Source of the DNA: a virus | DNA: 21,284 bases | Direction: 5' to 3' (one strand) | IMG/VR virus record: IMGVR_UViG_3300043567_000482 | Coordinates: 1 to 21,284 of that record | Part shown: one piece after another, positions 1 through 8,424 of the stretch | How positions within the stretch are numbered: position 1 is the stretch's first letter | How the letters are laid out: each line of letters starts with the position of its first letter | Notes under the pieces: model-generated | Databases searched by the model: none | What the model saw: the letters and a program-made list of their open reading frames with translations, nothing else | Told to the model about the DNA's origin: nothing | Position numbers and translations under genes: made by a program

Positions 1-218
1 ACCAAGAGATGATACAATTGATTTACTATGAAAGAAAGTCATTCCAAGAAGCAGCAAAAGAACTTGGGTTAAACGCCAAGTCGTATGCTTGGCGTAAAAC
101 AAAAGCGTCAGTAGAAAAGTTTGCCGAAGCATTAAAACAGAAACCAGAAATTATGGAATTAATAAACGAAAAATACGGATTAGGAGAAACAGATGAAACA
201 TTACCACAAAACATTTGA
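1..218 (+). CDS. Helix-turn-helix (sigma region 4-like) protein, 5' end cut by window
   Basis: The frame is open to the left edge of the window. The first ATG (position 9) has no usable ribosome site at proper spacing, so this is probably the C-terminal part of a longer gene. From that ATG the product is 69 residues. The segment LIYYERKSFQEAAKELGLN followed by an Arg/Lys-rich stretch (residues about 4-45) resembles the helix-turn-helix of sigma-70 region 4 (bulky aromatic pair, then E-A-A-x-x-L-G as helix 2, then a basic recognition helix). A DNA-binding role in phage transcription is inferred from that pattern only. The stop lies inside the next gene (26-base overlap), so the two are translated from one message. 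It could equally be a short phage DNA-binding protein unrelated to sigma factors. Confidence 0.55.
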   Translation, partial: QEMIQLIYYERKSFQEAAKELGLNAKSYAWRKTKASVEKFAEALKQKPEIMELINEKYGLGETDETLPQNI

Positions 219-699
219 TGATGCTGCCGCAGCAGCATTAAGCAAAATAACCAAAACATCAGAAATTACATTAGGCGATAGAAACAAGTTTAAGCCGATA
301 GAAACATTCCTCACAAAATGGATTAACACATTACATCGTGGCGTGGACGACATGGAATCAGACATTGAACTAGCCACATCCGTAATAGAACGGGCTGGAG
401 TGGAAGCATTAAACTGGTTCAAAGAAACCAACACACCATTCAACAACGAAGAAATGTTAAAACTGTTATGCTACAAACAACACGACTACGGTCATAAGAA
501 CATAACCAATTTTGGCACAATCGGTGTAGCAATCCGCATCTGCGACAAAATCGCCAGAATAGAAAACCTAGAGAAAACTGGCACAATAAAAAACGAATCG
601 CTATTAGATTCATATTTGGACATTATCGGCTACGCAATTATAGCAATAATGTTAAACGAAGATTCATTCCAACTACAACTAAAAACTCAACAGGTATGA
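193..699 (+). CDS. Nucleotide modification-associated protein (DUF1599/Nmad1-like)
   Basis: 168 residues. The start ATG is preceded by a good site (AGGAGA, six bases upstream), which decides it although it lies inside the previous gene. The C-terminal half carries the pattern I associate with the DUF1599/Nmad1 family of phage nucleotide-metabolism proteins: K-Q-H-D-Y-G at 95-100, then G-x-x-G-V-A-I-R-I-C-D-K-I-A-R-I-E-N-L at about 108-126, and D-S-Y-L-D-I-I-G-Y-A-I-I-A at about 139-151. These acidic helical motifs resemble those of all-alpha (MazG-like) nucleotide pyrophosphohydrolases, where Asp/Glu residues bind magnesium. A role in processing deoxynucleotides in the cytoplasm is inferred; no substrate can be read from the sequence. 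The N-terminal 85 residues are not recognised. The gene ends in an ATGA overlap with the next one. Confidence 0.75.
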   Translation: MKHYHKTFDDAAAAALSKITKTSEITLGDRNKFKPIETFLTKWINTLHRGVDDMESDIELATSVIERAGVEALNWFKETNTPFNNEEMLKLLCYKQHDYGHKNITNFGTIGVAIRICDKIARIENLEKTGTIKNESLLDSYLDIIGYAIIAIMLNEDSFQLQLKTQQV

Positions 700-854
700 C
701 ACCATCAAACAAACTCAATATGAAAGAACTACAACACCAACTGTTATTGCTGAAAAAAGAATTACAGCAAGCAGGTGCGCCCGTCAGCCTAATTAGGCGC
801 ACAGAAGAAATGGAACTACCAATCAAATATGTTAAAGAAAAGAAAAAGAAATGA
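696..854 (+). CDS. Small 52-residue basic protein, translationally coupled
   Basis: A 52-codon frame joined on both sides by four-base ATGA overlaps: its ATG (696-698) overlaps the TGA of the previous gene, and its TGA (852-854) overlaps the ATG of the next. No clear ribosome site precedes it, so translation by coupling is likely. The product starts MTPSNKLNMKELQHQLLLLK. It has a Leu/Gln-rich helix at residues about 9-26, a short proline-containing hinge (GAPVS), and a very basic tail (KYVKEKKKK). An internal ATG at codon 9 is possible but has no ribosome site. I do not recognise a family; a short helical or nucleic-acid-binding accessory protein fits the composition. The two-sided stop/start overlap is the main evidence that it is real. 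Confidence 0.75.
   Translation: MTPSNKLNMKELQHQLLLLKKELQQAGAPVSLIRRTEEMELPIKYVKEKKKK
775..802 (+). other. Inverted repeat inside the 52-residue gene
   Basis: The 7-base arms GTGCGCC (775-781) and GGCGCAC (796-802) enclose a 14-base loop that itself contains the palindrome TAATTA flanked by GCC/GGC. It lies inside a coding region and has no T-run after it, so it is not a convincing terminator. Some such arms are expected by chance. Confidence 0.3.
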
Positions 855-1102
855 GCGAAGAAGGATTTGACCCAGAGGACATAAGCGAACTAGACGGAAT
901 TTTTATGAGTATGATAGCCGACAACGACAACGGCTACTTAATGGAGTTCGGCATATCTGTCCTTGCTGCCAAAGAACTAATAGAGTTATGGGAACAGGCT
1001 GAATCTGGAAACTTCATTGCCAGAATTAAATCTTGGGGTGAATACACCAAGATTATAAATGAACTACAAAAAGTTGTTTACCCTCAGGAATTTAATCCTT
1101 AA
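851..1102 (+). CDS. Acidic 83-residue hypothetical protein, last gene of the rightward operon
   Basis: The product starts MSEEGFDPEDISELDGIFMS and is strongly acidic in its first 30 residues. The rest looks helical (VLAAKELIELWEQAESGNF). There is no transmembrane segment, cysteine motif or recognisable domain. Its ATG overlaps the stop of the 52-residue gene, so it belongs to the same message. The stop TAA (1100-1102) lies beyond the stop of the opposite-strand gene (1092-1094), so the two genes overlap by 11 bases tail to tail. Function unknown; small acidic proteins of this kind in phages are often inhibitors or accessory factors, but nothing here shows that. Confidence 0.75.
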   Translation: MSEEGFDPEDISELDGIFMSMIADNDNGYLMEFGISVLAAKELIELWEQAESGNFIARIKSWGEYTKIINELQKVVYPQEFNP

Positions 1103-4100
1103 ACTTTTCTTTTGCTTTCAAACTTTCTTGTAACTTTTTCAACTGTTTGTCAAAATCTTTTACTTCAAACTGTCGCCTAATAACTTCAGCCTTCTCTTGT
1201 GTGGCACCCACACCCTGATAAGGTATACCAAACCAAGAAGAAACAGATGACAACCAGCGTTCGTTTAATGTTTCTTTACCACCAGTGAAACCGCCAGTTA
1301 AACGATTGATTTGCGCCAAAGGCGGCAAAGCCTGTTCAATAATATAACTAAGTTGCTGCGGCATAATATAATCCCCAGTTTCTTTATCTATTGAAACATA
1401 CTGATAATCGGTTAACAATTTCATCAACTTAGCAACATACACCTCATACCCTCGTGCCTGAGTTGGCTTAAAGGGTCCAACTTCAATTCCAAGTTGCCTA
1501 CCCTTCCACAACTCAAATGGAACCTTAATAATCGGGTTTGCTTGACCAGCCAATTTGTTTGGTGACAAAAACGCAGACATCTGTTGCCCCAACCTGAGAT
1601 GAGGCAACTCTGGTCTAAGTAGACTTCCAGCACCAACACCCAATGCTTTATATGGGCGTAACCAAGCAGGAAGAATCATTCCTTCTTTTGCTTTAGTTGT
1701 CGGGTCGTCCTCAACAATAGGAAACTGCTCTCTAAGTTTTTCGTAATTGTAATACGCCTTAGGGCGATTCATCATCTGAGTTAACTGTAACGGTATGTTT
1801 CGGGTTGTCCAAATCCAAAACGGAATAACCCGTTTTGCTTTTTCATCTAATGCTGACAAATCAGAATAATCAAAATGCACTCTGTTAATACGAGCAATTG
1901 CTTCATCAACTGTTTGACCAGAACGAATAGAATCCAAAGCCATAGGAATACGAACGGCACGCTCAACAGCATCGTTCTTGGAAGAAAAAGCCCGCAGGTA
2001 AGGGTTGTCACCCAAATGCCAAGGCTTTGTATACCTGTTCTTATCTAATGCTTTTGTTACACGCCACCGCTTAACAACGGGGACAGCGTTATCGGTTGAC
2101 GAACCACGACCAGTTGCATAAACAACTTGCATAACCTTATTTGCTTCTTCAACAGCATCAGGGTCGGTGATGTCAATGCCAGCGCGTTCCATCCAATTGT
2201 TATAAGACTTACCGCCTCTAGCCCTAGCCTTGGTTGTTTGAATTAAACTTGACTGAACACCAGCCCACTTTATTCCTTCCATAATGTGTTCGTTTGTTAC
2301 GCCATCGGCGTAATCCATAAATATTGCGCTATAACCGTTTCTTACAGCAAAACCAACAGTGGCTGTAACATAACGCTTCCAATAATCTTGAACTCGTCCC
2401 AACGATTTCATAAACCGCAACGATTCATTTTTGTCTTGTAGTTTGCGCAAATTAGGCAACCATTTATCAACAACCTCTGTTGGCATTTGAACACCCAACA
2501 TTTGTATTGCCTCCCAACCTTTTTCTGCTTCTTCGTAAGCAAACTTTCCAATTACACCAGCCTCAGCCAAAGTTAAATCACCAGTAGCCTGAAGAAGTTC
2601 ATTGTCAACTTTTGCTAAAGCAACTTGGTCGGCAAGCATAATCTTAACAACCTTATCGTAAGCATCACGAACAGCAGGTTCGTTAATCAAAGCAGAGTTA
2701 GCCAACAATTTTTCGGTTTCCCTAACCCAAGCAGCATTAGCACCACGAGTGGCACCAGCGTCAGGTATACGATTAAGATGTAATACCATTTCAGCAACAT
2801 CGTCAATGACTCGTTGCTCAAAATCTGGTGTCCAATCATTCAAAGCATCAGAGTTTCTGAAAGCAATAGTTAAATTATCTCGCTCATCACGGACACGAGC
2901 CAAAATATCTTCTTCGCTTAAACCAAACTCTTTAACAGTTGATTCAAGAACCTCATCATCAATTTCTTTATAATTCTGCTCAATTTTGTTTTCAATACGA
3001 GCAGCCTTACTGCGAGCCACATACTCAGGGTATTGTTTGCCCTCAATTGTAACCATTCGTTCATCAAGTCGCTTTGACTTGGCACGAATCTTTGTCCCCG
3101 CCAACATTCTCTGAACATCCTTGATTTCTTTTTCAAGTTGAACACGAGCAGATATCAATGTTTCAATTTCAATACCAGCCTTACCAAGTTCATCGGCATG
3201 TTCAAACAACGCCAACTGAGAACTCTCAGTTGTGTTATCCAAAATATTAGAAACCAACGGATTGTCTTTAACAAACTGAACATTGTCTGTATACTTAGTG
3301 CCGACCTTCAACGGACGGGTTGCTTCTGGCAACAAAACAGCCCACTCACCATCTGGTGAATCGGGCAAAATTGTTCTCATAGGAACAATTGTGCCACCCA
3401 AACCACTTTCAGAAGCATCATCAGTTATCCGACCCAACCAACGCATCATAATGTTAGCAGCAACATCATCTGAGTTATCTGGGTCAATAGCAGCAATGAC
3501 AGACTGATTGGCTGCTTTCAGCCAATCAAAAAAATCAAACACTTGTTGGTCAAGTAGGTCCTCACCAAGTTCTGCTGCTTGCAAAACTTGGTCACGGAAC
3601 ATCAAAAAGCCATCTATCAGAAATGCTTTTTGTGGTTCAATTTGGAAATACAAATCGTCAACACGACCATTTTCATAAGCGTTTTCAACAACTCTATTCC
3701 AAGTTAAATCTGGAACACCCATAGAAGCCCATTCATCACCCAAAGACATAATTGTTTCTGGGTTATCAACCATATTTAACATATGTTCAGTTGTTCTAAA
3801 GTCAACCAAATCTTCCTCTGGTATAGCGTGAATCATTAACGCATCATCCATTTGACGATACGCACCATCATAATCATCTGGTGCCACAGTAGTCCAAAGT
3901 TTAAACGGAACTGGCTCACCAGAAGGGTTATCAGCGAAACCAAACAAAACACCACTACGACTATAAGACGCATACTCTCTGGCATCATCAATTTCTCTCT
4001 GACCATCCATCAAACTGCGAACACTTTCCAACTCGGAATTTATCGCATCCAACGCCTCTTCGTTCTCAGCAATTTTAGGTGTAGCATCAGCGCGAGCAAG

Positions 4101-6380
4101 CAACTCCTGTTCCCTGTCCTGTAGCAGACGGATTTCACGAGTAGAAAAAGTTTTTCCATCGTTAACAGCACGGTCAACCTGTTCAGCAAACCATTCCAAA
4201 CTGCGACCAGCAGATTCTGTACCAGAGTTATGTGGATAAGAAGCCGCATAAAGCGCCTTAGCCTCCTGCATAGCAAGAAAACGCTCACCATTACCACTCA
4301 TCAACGCTTCACGATAATTGTTTAACTCAACAAACAAAGCCATATGGGTGTCGGCAAATTGTTGACGCTTATCAAAAGTCAAAGTATTAGCATACTTTTG
4401 TACATCTTTCAATTTGATAATTAAAGAATCTATTTTGTCAACAATTTCTAAAATTTCATTATCAATAATGGTGCGTTTCCTAAAACGACCATCTAAAATA
4501 TCGCTAATAAAATCGGTTGCAACCCTTAACTCTGCGCCGACATCAGCCTTAATTTTTGCGGTACCAATACCCCTACGAACCCGACCCTTGAGACGCAACT
4601 GTTGACCAATCAAACCATCAACAATGGTGGTTAAATCAGCAACCAATTTATCATCTTTAACAGTGTAAGAAATTAAAGGTTTTACAAAACTTGGACCGAA
4701 CTCCATAGCCCGACCAACATAAGCAATACGACCCTCTAAGCGTGCAATACTGGCTTTATAACCATGCGAAATAATACGCAAATCTGTTTCAAAAAAGTCG
4801 TAATCAACTTTCATTTCTTTACGGAAAATTTCGTTTATTTCAGCAATAGTACCTTTAGCCAAGGTTTTACCCATAAAGGTTTCACCCTTGGTGTATTTTC
4901 TGAAACTAGCAGTTCCAGAACCCTCAATGATATCGTTTGCTGTTAAATTAAAAAAGGTTCTAGCCTTACCACCTTTACTAAATATATCTTGTTTGGCGTT
5001 AAGTGTTAACTGGTGATAAATGTGGTTATCCAAAACCGACAAATCATTAATGTCAATACCCCAACGGTTACCCAAAGCCTGCAACTTGTCATTAACACGA
5101 GAGTATGCGTTTGCTGTCCACGCAGTAAATTTGTCTGCAAGGTCACCAGCAATCGGACTCAAACTGCTACGCAGTGTTGGGTCCTCAATGGCGTTAACAA
5201 CATTAGCCGCACCAAGAGGAACATCGCCCTGTCGTTCAGCAACATCAAGAATACTTATATGGTCAAGTTCTTCTGCACTAAGAACTGCCATACCATTACC
5301 AATAGTTCCCTTAGCATATAGGCTGGCGGAACGCTCAGCCATTGCGCTAATAAAATCATTGTTAATAGTGTTCATTGAACCAGCACGGAAAATACCTGAC
5401 GCAATTGCTGGCTTCATACTTTTCTTAGCGACAGCCAATGCAACATCTGGACCAACCATTTTAGAAAAAGCATCACCAATGTCAGCACGGACAGAACCAC
5501 CAGTGTTACGCCAAGCCGCAGCCAAACCATCTGTGTAAGCAATTTCTTTACCAAAGAATTTAACGCCGCTAAAAATTCCTTCAGCCTCACGAATATAGGG
5601 AGGAATTTCTGTTGCACCAAATCTAGCAACATTACCCAACCTGCTAGCCATTTCAGGATACTTTGTTAACATTTCTTTTGTAGCAAAACGGGTTGACAAA
5701 GCCAATCGTCCAGCCTTAGACGCGGTGCTAGCACCCAATGTGAGATATGTTGTTGGGTCAAACAAAACTTCTGTTCCAAAGGTTAACGCTTTACCAAAGT
5801 TTCCTTCAACATAATACTCTGAACCTTCAGCAAAAGTACGATATCTTTTTGTTGTAGCATTTTCAACAAACCTATCCCAACTTGGTGTGTCTTCTGATTC
5901 AAAAGCCAAATTTTGTTTAGCCTTAATAGCCTCAGTTAAAGCCGCGTTACCAGTGCTAAGCCAAGGGTCAATAACATAATCAAGTGATTTAAGAATAGAG
6001 TTACTAACATCGTTGCCGCTTTTAATAAACGCCCTACCAACAGCACCAACAGCACCACCAAAAGCGTTACCAACAGTTGTTCCAACACCACCCTTATTAA
6101 TGTTAAACAACTCTTCTGTTAAAGCAGTATTATATTTGTAATCGTATTTGTTGCGTGCAACATCCCTAGATGTTGAACGCACATCAGATTGAAGTTCCCG
6201 CAACGCCTTATCTCGTTCCCTAGCAGCATCATTAGCCTTACCAGTTGCACTACCAGTAGCCCATTTAATAACTGTTACACCACCAAAAGAGTCCGTGTTA
6301 ATAGTGTTTCCGTCAGCGTCAATGCTAATACCAGTAGGTTTTTTTCCACCCATTGGAGAGAACTGTACTCCCGTTGCCAT
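1092..6380 (-). CDS. Giant 1762-residue presumed internal virion (ejection) protein
   Basis: By far the largest gene in the window and the last of the leftward late operon. Its ATG lies two bases past the TAA of the 399-residue gene, with GGTAAGAAG just upstream. The N-terminal 70 residues are polar and basic. A Gly/Ala/Val-rich, potentially membrane-active stretch follows at about 100-120. The centre is long, charged and largely helical (for example the region rich in E, R and K around 900-1150). Around residues 1490-1560 there is a segment with HFDYSDLSALDEKAKR and PFWIWTTRNIPLQ. I associate this type of segment with very large phage polyvalent or internal virion proteins; that is recall, not a search. 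Size and last-place position match the large ejection proteins of podoviruses such as T7 gp16, but I see no lytic-transglycosylase motif. It probably travels in the capsid and enters the cell with the DNA. Confidence 0.7.
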   Translation of the reverse strand: MATGVQFSPMGGKKPTGISIDADGNTINTDSFGGVTVIKWATGSATGKANDAARERDKALRELQSDVRSTSRDVARNKYDYKYNTALTEELFNINKGGVGTTVGNAFGGAVGAVGRAFIKSGNDVSNSILKSLDYVIDPWLSTGNAALTEAIKAKQNLAFESEDTPSWDRFVENATTKRYRTFAEGSEYYVEGNFGKALTFGTEVLFDPTTYLTLGASTASKAGRLALSTRFATKEMLTKYPEMASRLGNVARFGATEIPPYIREAEGIFSGVKFFGKEIAYTDGLAAAWRNTGGSVRADIGDAFSKMVGPDVALAVAKKSMKPAIASGIFRAGSMNTINNDFISAMAERSASLYAKGTIGNGMAVLSAEELDHISILDVAERQGDVPLGAANVVNAIEDPTLRSSLSPIAGDLADKFTAWTANAYSRVNDKLQALGNRWGIDINDLSVLDNHIYHQLTLNAKQDIFSKGGKARTFFNLTANDIIEGSGTASFRKYTKGETFMGKTLAKGTIAEINEIFRKEMKVDYDFFETDLRIISHGYKASIARLEGRIAYVGRAMEFGPSFVKPLISYTVKDDKLVADLTTIVDGLIGQQLRLKGRVRRGIGTAKIKADVGAELRVATDFISDILDGRFRKRTIIDNEILEIVDKIDSLIIKLKDVQKYANTLTFDKRQQFADTHMALFVELNNYREALMSGNGERFLAMQEAKALYAASYPHNSGTESAGRSLEWFAEQVDRAVNDGKTFSTREIRLLQDREQELLARADATPKIAENEEALDAINSELESVRSLMDGQREIDDAREYASYSRSGVLFGFADNPSGEPVPFKLWTTVAPDDYDGAYRQMDDALMIHAIPEEDLVDFRTTEHMLNMVDNPETIMSLGDEWASMGVPDLTWNRVVENAYENGRVDDLYFQIEPQKAFLIDGFLMFRDQVLQAAELGEDLLDQQVFDFFDWLKAANQSVIAAIDPDNSDDVAANIMMRWLGRITDDASESGLGGTIVPMRTILPDSPDGEWAVLLPEATRPLKVGTKYTDNVQFVKDNPLVSNILDNTTESSQLALFEHADELGKAGIEIETLISARVQLEKEIKDVQRMLAGTKIRAKSKRLDERMVTIEGKQYPEYVARSKAARIENKIEQNYKEIDDEVLESTVKEFGLSEEDILARVRDERDNLTIAFRNSDALNDWTPDFEQRVIDDVAEMVLHLNRIPDAGATRGANAAWVRETEKLLANSALINEPAVRDAYDKVVKIMLADQVALAKVDNELLQATGDLTLAEAGVIGKFAYEEAEKGWEAIQMLGVQMPTEVVDKWLPNLRKLQDKNESLRFMKSLGRVQDYWKRYVTATVGFAVRNGYSAIFMDYADGVTNEHIMEGIKWAGVQSSLIQTTKARARGGKSYNNWMERAGIDITDPDAVEEANKVMQVVYATGRGSSTDNAVPVVKRWRVTKALDKNRYTKPWHLGDNPYLRAFSSKNDAVERAVRIPMALDSIRSGQTVDEAIARINRVHFDYSDLSALDEKAKRVIPFWIWTTRNIPLQLTQMMNRPKAYYNYEKLREQFPIVEDDPTTKAKEGMILPAWLRPYKALGVGAGSLLRPELPHLRLGQQMSAFLSPNKLAGQANPIIKVPFELWKGRQLGIEVGPFKPTQARGYEVYVAKLMKLLTDYQYVSIDKETGDYIMPQQLSYIIEQALPPLAQINRLTGGFTGGKETLNERWLSSVSSWFGIPYQGVGATQEKAEVIRRQFEVKDFDKQLKKLQESLKAKEKFKD

Positions 6381-6382
6381 AT

Positions 6383-7582
6383 TTACTTCTTACCCTTACC
6401 AAATGCTTTAGCCAAAGCAGGAAACGCATCAACAGCAGTTTTCCCAGCAGTCTTAGGATTAAAATTAGGATTCAAAGCCTTAACAGCCTGACCAAAATTT
6501 GCGTACTGTGTTGGCGCAAGAGCAACCTGTTCTTTTCTGCTAGCAGCAGAACCAACCACTGGTGTAGTACCAACCTCAACTACTGTGTTTGCCCTAATTT
6601 TTGCTGCTTCATCAAGTAAGGCATCAATTTCTTTTTGAGAAGTACTTCTAGCCTCTGATTCTTTGGTTTCTAAATCAGAAATATTTGTTTGATAAGATTT
6701 CTGGAAATCAGCAGCAACCTGCGGTTTGCGCTGAGCCAAACCTTGCAAACTAGCAGCCATAGCAGCCCGACCAGCATTGAGTGTAGCGGAATCATAATTT
6801 TGTTGCTGAGTATTCAACTGAGCAATAGCCCACTTCTCTAAATCGGAAGTTGCTTTAGATGTTTGCCTAGACAGTTCCGTAGCAGCATCAACCTCTTCTG
6901 TTCCAGCACCCTGCTGTTGAAGCGAAGCCAACAAAGGATTAGATTCAACAGACAACTGAGAAATAGGAACACCCTGATATGATGTTCCAGCCCTAAAGTC
7001 CTTTTGAAACCGTTCACCTTCAGCACCAACAGCAGTAGCAGCGTTCTGAAAATCTGTTTCCATATTGGCTAAAATTTCATCTAACATAGTTTTTTGACTA
7101 GCCTTTAAACCACCATACAGTTCGTTAATACGCTTTTCGTTTTCTTTACTTCTTGTCCCCGCAGTTGTTTCCAAATAGGTTGCAGCCTGCTCACCAGCCT
7201 GACGCTTCCGTGCCTCTTCACGAAGCCTATCTTCCTCTTTCTTTAAATCATCTTTAATCTTATCCGCACGAGCCTGCTGCGCTGCTGCTTGTTGCATTGC
7301 TTTTGTTTCTTTAGCCAACGCCAATGCGTTGTCGGAATCAATTTTGTCTTGAATTTGTTTGTTCTGAGAAAGAGCCAAAGTAATACGATTGTTGTAACCA
7401 GAAAAATCAAAAGGATTATCTGCTTTATCCTCTGGTGTTTGGTTAGCATTTTGCCAAGCGGCATACGCCTTGTTGTACTCGTTATACAAGGCACCAACAT
7501 CAATTAACCCACCAGCACCAGCACCAGTTTGTGGTTGCTGCCTCCACTGAAATTTGCCGTTAGAATTTAATACATAAGACAT
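6383..7582 (-). CDS. 399-residue Gln/Ala-rich coiled-coil protein, presumed internal virion protein
   Basis: The start ATG has a strong ribosome site (AGGAG, seven bases upstream). A glycine-rich N-terminus (QTGAGAGGLIDVGAL, about residues 19-33) precedes a long helical region. Residues about 75-155 are a highly charged Lys/Glu/Arg/Gln coiled coil. A second Gln/Ala-rich helical part spans about 215-330, and a basic C-terminus ends FPALAKAFGKGKK. There is no signal peptide, membrane helix or enzyme motif. It sits between a smaller helical protein and the giant 1762-residue protein, the place and composition expected of podovirus internal core or ejection proteins. This assignment rests on context; a chaperone or fibre-assembly role is an alternative. 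Confidence 0.6.
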   Translation of the reverse strand: MSYVLNSNGKFQWRQQPQTGAGAGGLIDVGALYNEYNKAYAAWQNANQTPEDKADNPFDFSGYNNRITLALSQNKQIQDKIDSDNALALAKETKAMQQAAAQQARADKIKDDLKKEEDRLREEARKRQAGEQAATYLETTAGTRSKENEKRINELYGGLKASQKTMLDEILANMETDFQNAATAVGAEGERFQKDFRAGTSYQGVPISQLSVESNPLLASLQQQGAGTEEVDAATELSRQTSKATSDLEKWAIAQLNTQQQNYDSATLNAGRAAMAASLQGLAQRKPQVAADFQKSYQTNISDLETKESEARSTSQKEIDALLDEAAKIRANTVVEVGTTPVVGSAASRKEQVALAPTQYANFGQAVKALNPNFNPKTAGKTAVDAFPALAKAFGKGKK

Positions 7583-7591
7583 AAGTTACTC

Positions 7592-8029
7592 CTAATACGA
7601 ACCATATTGTTTTAAAGCGCTTGCGGTGTTATAGATATTTTGTGATTTTAACAAATCAAGATTTTTTAAATACGCATCAAGTTCAGCATTTTGGTCTGCT
7701 TCATTTCTGATATATGTATTCATTTCATTTTGCAAATTTTCGGTTGCCCCACCCAAAGTTTCCTGCATATTCGCCGCATACCTAGACAAACCAGCACGCT
7801 GAATACCAGATTGAACATTAGGACCAGCAACACCACGCGCACCAAACTTCTCCATTTCAGGTCTAAAACCTTCTATAAATTGTCTACGCAATTTAGAAAT
7901 GTCACGCTCACCACGCTTCTGCCCAAGCGTAGCCGACAATGTGTTTGCTATTGATTGTTGGCTGCGCCTCCGCCTTGCGGTAGCGGCAGCCATACCGTAA
8001 TCACCGTAATTAGCGTCTGCTAAACTCAT
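7592..8029 (-). CDS. 145-residue helical protein, presumed internal virion protein
   Basis: The product begins MSLADANYGDYGMAAATARR, with a run of four arginines at 19-22, and is then almost wholly polar and helical. A central Gly/Pro region (FGARGVAGPNVQSGIQRAG) separates two helical halves. The start lies one base beyond the stop of the 48-residue gene (TAATATG) with no clear ribosome site, so translation is probably coupled. The next gene begins ten bases further on. Position and composition match the smallest member of a podovirus internal-protein set (145, 399, 1762 residues). No family is recognised by sequence. Confidence 0.6.
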   Translation of the reverse strand: MSLADANYGDYGMAAATARRRRSQQSIANTLSATLGQKRGERDISKLRRQFIEGFRPEMEKFGARGVAGPNVQSGIQRAGLSRYAANMQETLGGATENLQNEMNTYIRNEADQNAELDAYLKNLDLLKSQNIYNTASALKQYGSY

Positions 8030-8030
8030 A

Positions 8031-8177
8031 TTAGTATGCCGTCACTTCTTTAATTTTCTTTAATTCAGATATTTCTTTATTAAGTTTTTCTATTTCTTTT
8101 TGCAAAGAAACAAAAATAGTTTGCAAAGCATCCTTATCAGAACCAGCCAGCAAGGACAAGTTGGGTATGGTCCACAT
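8031..8177 (-). CDS. Small 48-residue coiled-coil protein
   Basis: A 48-codon gene fitted exactly between its neighbours: its ATG (8177-8175) overlaps the TAA of the fibre-like gene (TAATG), and its TAA (8033-8031) is followed after one base by the ATG of the next gene. The product starts MWTIPNLSLLAGSDKDALQT. From about residue 18 it has a heptad-like pattern of L, I and V among Lys/Glu residues (SLQKEIEKLNKEISELKKIK), typical of a short coiled coil. It is likely a trimer- or dimer-forming helix that assembles with the adjacent tail or internal proteins; that role is inferred from context. The coding reading is supported by the exact spacing, not by homology. Confidence 0.75.
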   Translation of the reverse strand: MWTIPNLSLLAGSDKDALQTIFVSLQKEIEKLNKEISELKKIKEVTAY

Positions 8178-8422
8178 TATCCAAACACCTGACTGCTCAA
8201 AATTGACTGGTCGCTTGTCGCACCTGTAGCAATAGCGGTGTTGACAATACTGTCAACAGCAGCAGTAGCCAAAGAAGCATATGTTATAGCCCCAGCGTCA
8301 ATGTTTGTCCCCGCTGCCAATGCTTGAACAAATGTTTTAACATCGGCAAAGTTGTCGTTAACTTGCGATGCGACAGCAGCGGTAGATGGAATAAATGTAT
8401 GTGATATATTTAAAGTAGCCAT
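8177..8422 (-). CDS. Short fibre-like virion protein, 81 residues
   Basis: The product starts MATLNISHTFIPSTAAVASQ and continues with VNDNFADVKTFVQAL. This combination (T-F-x-P-S-T, then V-N-x-N-F-x-x-V) is one I associate with N-terminal segments of phage tail-fibre and similar trimeric structural proteins. The remainder is Ala/Thr/Ser-rich, as expected for a beta-structured or trimeric stalk. It directly follows the nozzle-like gene (TAATTATG junction) and overlaps the start of a small coiled-coil gene, which suggests the two act together at the tail tip. At 81 residues it is too short for a full receptor-binding fibre and may be an anchor or remnant. Confidence 0.55.
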   Translation of the reverse strand: MATLNISHTFIPSTAAVASQVNDNFADVKTFVQALAAGTNIDAGAITYASLATAAVDSIVNTAIATGATSDQSILSSQVFG

Positions 8423-8424
8423 AA

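Noticed and set aside
5020-5538. 172-codon plus-strand frame inside the 1762-residue gene
   Set aside because: It is a reverse-strand shadow: Ser/Ala/Leu-rich with no domain, no ribosome site and no operon context; the minus-strand frame is fully coding.
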